Assembly: GCA_023213395.1 (NCBI GenBank)
Contig: CM041465.1
Span: forward strand, 191,277,741-191,341,740
From: Cycas panzhihuaensis
Taxonomy: Eukaryota > Cycadophyta
DNA: 64,000 bases
Direction: 5' to 3'
Part shown: piece after piece, positions 49,001 through 58,000 of the stretch
How the letters are laid out: each line of letters opens with the position of its first letter
How positions within the stretch are numbered: position 1 is the first letter of the stretch
The notes under the pieces: generated by a model
Database searches by the model: none
Told to the model about the DNA's origin: nothing
What the model saw: only the letters and a program-made list of their open reading frames with translations
Program-made: the position numbers and the translations under genes

Positions 49001-52000
49001 AAATGAAGAAAAACACCTTCAACCCTGCGCGGACTAAAATGGGGCAATAACGGCCTCAAAATGAGCTCAAGTGACTTCGTGACAAAAGGAAGAAGTGATG
49101 TCCGTACTGAGAGAAACCTACTGGCCAAATTTAATCAAAAACAGATTATTTCAAAAAATCTGTGTTCATACAAGTTTGTACAAAACCGTACAACATCGTA
49201 CTACAATAAACTCTATAGTCTCCAATCTCCTCAAACTTTGTCTTTTATCTTCCTTGAATTCTAGAGCGATTTGATTTCAATTTGATCCAGAATCCTTACA
49301 ACGGCAATTTTCCTTGACAAGCAACCAAATTGACTCTCTTTGATACCATGTTAACTTCACAAAAAGTACAAACCAGAATTTTGATGTAAAGATAACTTGA
49401 ATTACAGTGACACAATGTCTCCTTAAATATACATTATTCAATGCAATCGTTACAAATTGAATTGTAACCAACTCTCCAGAACATGACACTTGTCAAGAAT
49501 ATATAAAGGGAGTTACAAAGAAGGGTTTATAACATTACCTTTTCAATAACTAGGAGAAAATGAAGGAAAAGGAAAAAATGACTCCATTGTGTGAAAAAGG
49601 GAAGCAAATGGAAAGGTTCACAGCCACTTTCATCTCATGCAAATTGGCAAGGTGTGGGGCTCACAATATTGCTCCACCAACACTCATTCTATTCATGTTC
49701 TCAATATCAATTTCATGTTGGTCTTATTCTCATGTTGATGCCCATGCCCAGTCTCATTTCCGTGTAAACCAATAAACTCTTTCACTTGACATGGCAATGG
49801 GTTGGAAGAAAGGAAGAAGAGGACTATAGGCTATGTGAAGCCATGGGGAAGGTTTCGTATAAAGCATCTAGCATAGAAGGTACAGATAGTTGTCGCATGT
49901 CTAACTATGTTAATGTGAAGTCATTTATTAGGAGTGAGAATAAGAAGTTGGTTCTTAAAGAAAATTTAAATAGGCTCCAGCCTAGGGCTATAAATAGGGG
50001 AGCACTATTCAATTGTAGGCACTTTACAGAATCATTATTTTATCTGGAAATGATGGCCTAAGGCCCCTGGGGCACTGCTGTGCCATTGGGAGAAAACCCT
50101 GACCTTAAAGAGAGAGATTATCACTGAGATCTCATTTGATATAATTTTCAATTGCTATTGTAATTCTGATATTGTTTTACATTGAGAGCTATTATCTGAG
50201 ATATTTCTGATGTAATTGCTATATTTTCTATTATAAAATCCCAGGGCTTGCCACGGTAGTTCTGAAGCCTGATACAGGGAAAAGGATGAGATAGGCAGTT
50301 CCACTTTTAAGTTGAACACACATTTTCTTGCATTAAGTTTCATAATACATTATGCAAGGCATTACTTGGACCTATTTTGGCCAAGAAAACAGGAATGAAC
50401 TGGATACCTAACTTAATGTGAGGTGCAAAGGGCTTCTAAGAAAACATTACAGAACTGGATTCCTGATTTGGGTAGAGGCCCAAGGAAATCTTCATAACTT
50501 GTTGCCAAATTCAATAACATAGAGACTTGCAATTTAGCCAATTGTGGCTGCAAAAAAAGAGGCATAGAGTTTGTGCACATAAGATTGCAGCATGCCTTTT
50601 GCCCACCGATTTCAACTATAATTGAAATTGAGAGTTGTATATGAAGTACATGCAAGAAGGAATGATAAAGGGCCATGAAGCTGCCAGAGTATGGGCCATG
50701 TTCACTTCTCCGTCTTAGCTGGGATGTGGCTTCTGGTGAAGGAGGAAACACCTTGGTTAGGCTGGACTGTCCAAATCATTGAGCAATTTAACCATTTGAC
50801 AAAGGTAAATCTCACCTATCGCAATGCTTTGTTGATAGGATTACAGTGCAAACAAGCCATGATAAAGCTTACAGATAGTAGAAATTTCAGTCCTGAATCT
50901 GATGTAATCAGTAATTTACACACAGCATCATACATTTTAAATTATTAGCTCTTCAGTGGTTGAAGATTCCTCCCACCACTCTTTTTAATTGAACCAAATG
51001 GACTTCTAAACATTAAGGGACTGGGTGTTTGACTAGCAGGCCCATCCTCCATTCAGAATTGAAGACCTTTACACTCACCAAGATGATACTACAATCAAAA
51101 ATCAAGAAAATTGTTACATGCCCATTATCTCACAGCAGAAGTGTCCTTACCTTGTCAAGAGCAAGAATCTTTGTCCATATAAATACAAGAACTTGCCGCA
51201 GTTCTGTAGCAGTTGTTTGCAGCAATTTCAGTACATATGGAAAAATCCCAACAGAAAGGGCCTGAAGAACAACAAAATTTTGAATTACTTGTGGACTTTC
51301 AAATAAAAATAGTTTGTGAATTTCCACACAAAATCCAGGAAAATCAAAAGCTTCAGTTACCAGATCTACTGCCCAAGCACCCATGTCCAAAAACCTTCCA
51401 AGCAGCACCAATGCCCGACATCTGTGTGATTGACTCAGTAATACCTACAAATACAGGATTGGCAAGTTCACTTTCACCGTACCATAGTACAGATCAAAAA
51501 TAAAGGCATTATTAGATTTGAAGCAGCAAAATCAGGTCGAGCCATGCACACTAGACCAAATGTCATACCACCAACACAGAGTCATGCAAGCAATAAAATC
51601 CAGCAACCACAATTGCGGCAAGAGAAGACACATGTCGACAACTAAAGCAAAGAAAAGTATTTAGCCAGATCTGATTGTCATTTCAGAAGGAACCAAACAA
51701 ATTTGTTCTGTTTCAAACACCCAAAGAAATATTTAAAACATTCATTCATTCAGAAATTACCAGGTATAGATTGTTTGATGTTTCTAATTCTGCAGTGACT
51801 TGGTTTTAAGCATCTACAATAAGATGCAACTTTAAATAAAACCTTGTGATTTACCAATCTATGGATTCCAAAAAGACTAGAAGGAGAAAAACAAGAGAAA
51901 AAACTGAAAAGCAACAAGAATTCTATGATTAAAACCATCACCAAAAGCAATAATAAGCCTTCATTAAAACTAAAGAAACCACACAATAAACTCCCAGAAT

Positions 52001-55000
52001 CAAATTGTCACTCACAGTTGATACGGCAAATTAGAATTCACCTGAAGAACGATAGGCAGCTGCTCCGGTGGCTTTTTTCTCTCAGATCCATGCTCAAGCC
52101 ATACCTCAAAAGCTGTCAATTGTTCTGTGAAAAAAGGACTCGGCTGCAAAACACAAGCAAGCAGCCCGGATTAACCTAACCCAAAACTCTTATCAGACCC
52201 GCAATTGCAATTGCCAAAAGATCGAGATGCCCAAGGGTTAAAAAAAAATTGAAGAAACTATCTGATATATACATGTAATGGACATATTTTCCTCTATTCA
52301 ACCTACTTGAAACACAGCATTTGGGTCAATGACCAATTTGGGAAGCTGAGCAACACAAATTTCAGCTGCCATATCCCAAGCATCCCTGTGGCACATGTTT
52401 GAAATGATTTATTTTGCAAAGCATCTGATAACTAAAAGGACACATACATGCTTGAAAACCACTATCACATAGGATGCAAATATCTTCTTGCAAATCATTA
52501 CCACATAGGGTGCTGATGTGTAGATGGTAATTGTGGAGAGGAAATCGGAGAGCAGCCTGCAGCATGCATTATGCGTTCCGCCAGCAAAAAGTTTCTGAAC
52601 AGGCTGGCCACTAGAACATCTTGCCGAAACAATCTCTGAAATAGCTCTGCAGAAAATCTACTCAGTTAGGACAACTTGATGTAAACAATACAAGAAGACA
52701 GCAAATAAAAGATGTAATAAAAGTCCCAGAGCCATATAAGCAAGACATACTAATAGATGAGATTGAGACAAATGGAACAGACCACGGGGCAATACATTCC
52801 ATGCAATGGTGTCTGCTACTGCTGTAAATATCCAATTGAGCTCCCCTAGAGGTGTTTTACGATCAATCTGCCGGCCAGGTATCTTGTCTATAAGATTAAG
52901 ATCAAAACTATCCCGGAGTAATGAGCGTGGACAAAACCTGTAAATTGCATCAAAAGAAGTCCCAATATGCCTCATTGTAATATTCTTCTTGCCATGCAGA
53001 GTTCAATAGATGTTAAAAGGGCAAAACCTAAGTGAGGAATAGAATCTAAAACAAATAAAACTAGGTAAAAGCCAACATGAACAGGAGCTGTTTTCTGTAC
53101 TCCAAAAAGACTGAAAAAATTTTCACATTTACATATACTCATGTCAGAGTAGAAATAGGATTAAGTTTGAGACCTAAATAAATGCATTAAAAAACTAGAA
53201 GAAAAACAGAACAAAAGAAATAGTTATTAAACAAGCAAAGACAAACCAGACTCCTAATTTGACATGAATTTCTCATTGTGGATACCTGGGTCTGAGGATT
53301 TCACTTGATTTCCATGTGTAGAGGGTTCCAGTGTTATGGATTATATCCCTGCTAGTTTACTCCTCATGCCTTACATCACAACCTTTGGGTTTCTGCATCG
53401 TGGTGGATTTAATGTTGTAGATTATGTTTTACTAGTTTGCTCCCGATGCCCTATGTCAAAGATGTGGGAACTCCAAGGAGAGTTCACACCTCAAACATGG
53501 ATAATATTCACACACAAAACTATCTTGCAAATATTTGCACAGGTAATCAAACAATAAAAGCTAATACTAACGAAAAAAGCACAATATCCACTACCTTACA
53601 ACACAAATAAACTTAATATCAAGTGAAATAACACCATTATTATATGTACAAAAGATACCAAACTTATAATAGAAAAACATAATGTCACTAGCTTCCTCTT
53701 TGAGGCAAGAAGTCCTCCCAGAAGAGCTCCTAAGGGGCAAAATAATATCAGATCCAGAACCAAATTTGATGCCCTAGGCCTGTGCCAAAAGGCACTATAT
53801 ATAGGTGGGTTAATCCAGTCTAAAGAAATCGACCAGAATAATAGAATTAAGTCAGTCAAACTAGCTTATTAAGTCAGCCAGAATAAGGAAGTAAAGACGG
53901 TCAAACTGGCTTTATGAAATCAGCCAAAGACAGGAGTACGAATGCCACAAGTCCCTCCCCCACAAATCATGGAAAGGTTTGTATGCTGTTAGGAAATTTG
54001 GAATTCCTAAAATCATGGTTCGATCTAATTTGTCTATCATCGTCTTCCTTTTCAGACTATTGGAGGGCCTTGGATCATTCTGGTTACAGTCCAATTTTGA
54101 CTTAAATAATCCTTCTACAACCTTAATAAGAAGCCAAATTTTTTTTCGTTCTCTTCATTTTGAATTTTCATTTCTACTCTTATTATGTCAAGATGAGCTG
54201 CTATATCCTTCTTTATATCAACCATTTCGTAGTTTAAAGTATGCATACTTTGAGCAATGTCTTCTATTGTTACTTAAGGATGGTTCATCATCTTGCCTAG
54301 TGGAAGTGTCTTCCTAGATCTTTATTCCATTCTAGGGGGAAAAAAATTGGACACAAAGTAATTCACTGATAATTTGATTCTTCAAAACTTAAATTACCTC
54401 GGACATGAGGCTCTAATATGACTTGTGGGAATTCCAAGGGGAACTCACACCTTAAACACAAAGAATATTTACACACACAACTATCTTGTAGATATTTGCA
54501 CAGGTAATCAGGCAATAAAAGCTACTACTGAAAAAAACACACGATATCCATTGATTTATAACCAAAATAGACTAAATATCAAATGAAATAACACCAATAT
54601 TATATGTACAAAAGATACTAAACTTATAATAGAAAAAAGTAATGCTAGTGGTTTCCTCTTGAATTGAATGCCGTAAGCCTAGGCCACTAATCCAGTCTAA
54701 AGAAATTGCCCAAAAAATAAGGGTTAAGTCAACCAGAATAATGGAATTAAGTCGGTCAAACTGGCTTATTAAATTGGCCAACATAAGGAAGTAAAGTCAA
54801 CCAGACTGGCTTTATGAAGCCAACCAAAGATTGGAGTAGGAACACCACAAAAGACCTTCGAGTTTCCCCTTGTTTTCCACTAACTGGCAATGCATTCTTT
54901 CTATCCACTCTTCAAGGTTTCCCCCTTGCCTCTTCATTGTTTATCATGTGAGAGTACCTAGCACACTTGCAAAATAGTTATGGGGGTTGCAAATGATTAA

Positions 55001-58000
55001 GCATACACTACCTACCCCTTAGAATGCTCCTTTTTACAAGGGACTCAAACTATCAATGGAATCCATGTATGCCTATGGAATGACCTGCCTACAATTTGTT
55101 ACTGCATATAAGTTAGAAGGCTCATAGAAGGATCAACATTCAACACAATGTATCATAGCCCGCATAACAATAACACGAGCTAGAGCTCACATAACATAGT
55201 TTTAAAAGTTATTAATGGCAAAAACATAATCCCCATTGTTTAACTATGTGAGCATACCTACTACACTACCAACATAATTAAAGAAAAAGGGAAAACACAA
55301 AAAGGTAATTAATAAGTTCTAAAAACAGCCCTAAGTTTATAGTCTCCTCAGAAACCTAAGCAACCTTTTTATAATTGTCTATTTTTTTATTAAGTCCAAA
55401 TTGAGGGAGTTAATTTTTTGTTGGAAATAGGATTCAAAGATGCTTCAAATGAATATGATTTTAGTGACATGAAGTTCTGTATCTTGCTCTCTATTCTCCA
55501 GAAGTGGACAGAATTTTATAGGGCTTGAGACTGATAGAGATACTCCCCTACAAACAAACAATTGTTTTTATTGTGATAAATTGAAGTATCATTTTTTTGT
55601 CAAAAAGTTTAAAAGACATCTCCAACAAGACTAGTATAAGAGCATTTGAATACCTTTGGCAACCCTATTAACTTCAAAAGTCGAAGATTTAGAATTCAAT
55701 ATTTCAAACAAACAAGTGCATAAATAGGTCAATTTTCATCAAAAACCTATAGCAAAACATGGACTTGTGTCACTCAAGCCAACCTAACTTCTCAAATAGA
55801 TGTAATTGAAAATTTTGCAATGTAGAAGCTCTAAAATGTCACTAAGTGAATTAAAACCCTAAAATGCATATAATTCATCTCTAATACCACTTACAACAAC
55901 CCTAATTGGTGTTTTTCTTCAGAAAAACTATAATTTGGCTAAAATATATTCTCCGAAATCTAGCAATTCCAAATAAAGAACACGTATAAGATACTTGATA
56001 ATCAACAACTCACCATAAAAGATATGGAACATGCACCTACGTGTACTATAAACGAAAAATAAAATATCAGTACCTTAATAATAGGATGGTGTCTAGTAGA
56101 TGAGTAATCTAGTAAGTGAAACCTATAATAGCTTAGCACTTCTTGAGACGAGTCGCCTCCAACTAGTTCATCCTACAAGGACTCATCCAAAAGGCCTAAC
56201 CCATAATAATATCTAAACATTGTTGTATAGAGTGATCTCTGAAGGGGTATATATACTACCTTTCCCCTTGATCTCTCATCCCTAACTCAATGATGGCAAA
56301 TATCACAAGCCATCACCACCTCCACACCCAAAAGAAAAGATATATGGCTTTAGTGCACATTATACAATAATAGATCACTTACAAAAACATCATTATTAAA
56401 CACACCCTAAGGACACTTCCTAAGCAAACCATATGTTACTCCCCCATTAGGTTGACAGCATACAAGAGTCATAGGTTGGCTATGCACACATTAATGACAA
56501 GACATCCTAAACAAACCCTAATCCACTCCCACATTAGGCGCATAACATGCGAGAGTCATAGGTAGGCAACTGACCCAATTGAAATAACCTCCTACCAGCT
56601 TCTTCCAAGCCACAGATGACCCTTCTGTAGATGATGTCACACAACAAGAATTGGACTACATTGTGACAGATGGAAAATTTTAAGACCACACCACTTTTTG
56701 CATGTGAGAGTTGCAGGGTCCAACAGACAACAATATCCATACCCTACACTTTAGGGTATGCTCACTAGCTGTCACACACCTCGTTCGTACTTAAGACATC
56801 TACCAAACCACTTTTACTTGCACTATAGTTACTTCGTATTTAGATTACATTAAGACAGGAGATGTCTTGCACACTCCAACAGACACTTTATTGTGATTAA
56901 TTACAAGTTCCATTGGCCACTTTTGAGCATATGCAGACCTTAATATAACTACTTTTCCTTCTTTTTCTTTCTTCTACTACAAAGCCTTGGCTGTGTTCCC
57001 TTGGTTGTGACATGGAAAAATAAGCTTCGACCCCACCCCTCACCCAGTTCCAGAATCTGCAATGTTTCCTGTGAATGAAGATGCCACATTAAAAATATAC
57101 CAGAGGTCTCAGTTTATGCACACAGAATTTTAGCAATATATATGTGAATACTCTCACACGGTGCTTTTCTACATATTCTGTAGTATATCAGTAACCAGAC
57201 ATCAAGATGCTGTATTTCTAACATGTGCAGTAGGGAACTGGGGCAATCATATACCATTGTAATGCCATTTTTATTGGCGTTGTGAGGCATGAGGTGAAAA
57301 TATCAGCTGGAAATTCTGCATTCTGAGGAAGAATTTCATCTGGCCCACATGCAGCAAGTATAATGCAGTCCTTAGTCGCATCTGCAGATGAGCCACCAGT
57401 GTCGCGTTCTTGTTGCTGATCATCATCAAAAGATCTTGTCAAAACCATGCTATACTGAAATACAGCAAGAAAAGATCCAATCAAGAAAAAATCTCAATCT
57501 TCTCATACAATGCGACTGCCTGCCATTCAATATCAACATATTGGAAAAGGAAATGGCAAATTGTTTATTTACCTCTGTGAAAGCATTAACAATCATGCCT
57601 GCAGCAGAGCAATCAAAAACATATATTGAGGGTGTCCCAAGCCAAGATCCTAGATCATAAACAGATAGAGGAATATATTTGGTATAACTCTGCAATCAAA
57701 AGAAACAATCATCAGCCTACTCTCAAAAACAACACAAAGCATTACAGAAACATAAACATGAAAGGCATATTATATGCTTCACTCAACTCCCAACCTTGTT
57801 GAAAAGCCATATTTCTCCATTCACAGTTGGCTTTGGAACTCCATGACCATTGTAATGGAATAAGACGCGCTCTGATTTGGCATTCTTGCGGCAGTTGCTA
57901 CAAAGTTTCTTCACCTCATCTACGGTGGGATCGAGCTGAAGCTTATACCTAGCCTTCATGTTCCAGATAACAAAGATAGGCCCAAACTTAGTAGCAAATC

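Larger units (their letters stand above)
39887..49557 (-). mobile_element. Ty1/copia retrotransposon D in RAPTOR intron, with three nested insertions
   Basis: The 3' LTR (39887-40111), polypurine tract, RNase H, RT, integrase, protease, zinc knuckles, gag, leader, primer-binding site and 5' LTR (49349-about 49557) follow in copia order on the minus strand, same orientation as RAPTOR. Without the insertions at about 41520-41943, 42623-43155 and 43482-47008 the element would be about 5.2 kb, a normal copia length. Coding regions have stops and frameshifts. The 5' LTR lacks its last 20 or so bases, and no TSD is visible. Confidence 0.9.

Noticed and set aside
52658-52782. Extension of RAPTOR exon 5 past [12 protein letters not shown]
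   Set aside because: The open frame simply reads into a 136-bp intron; the donor GTCTGT and the next exon ELFQRLF restore the conserved sequence.
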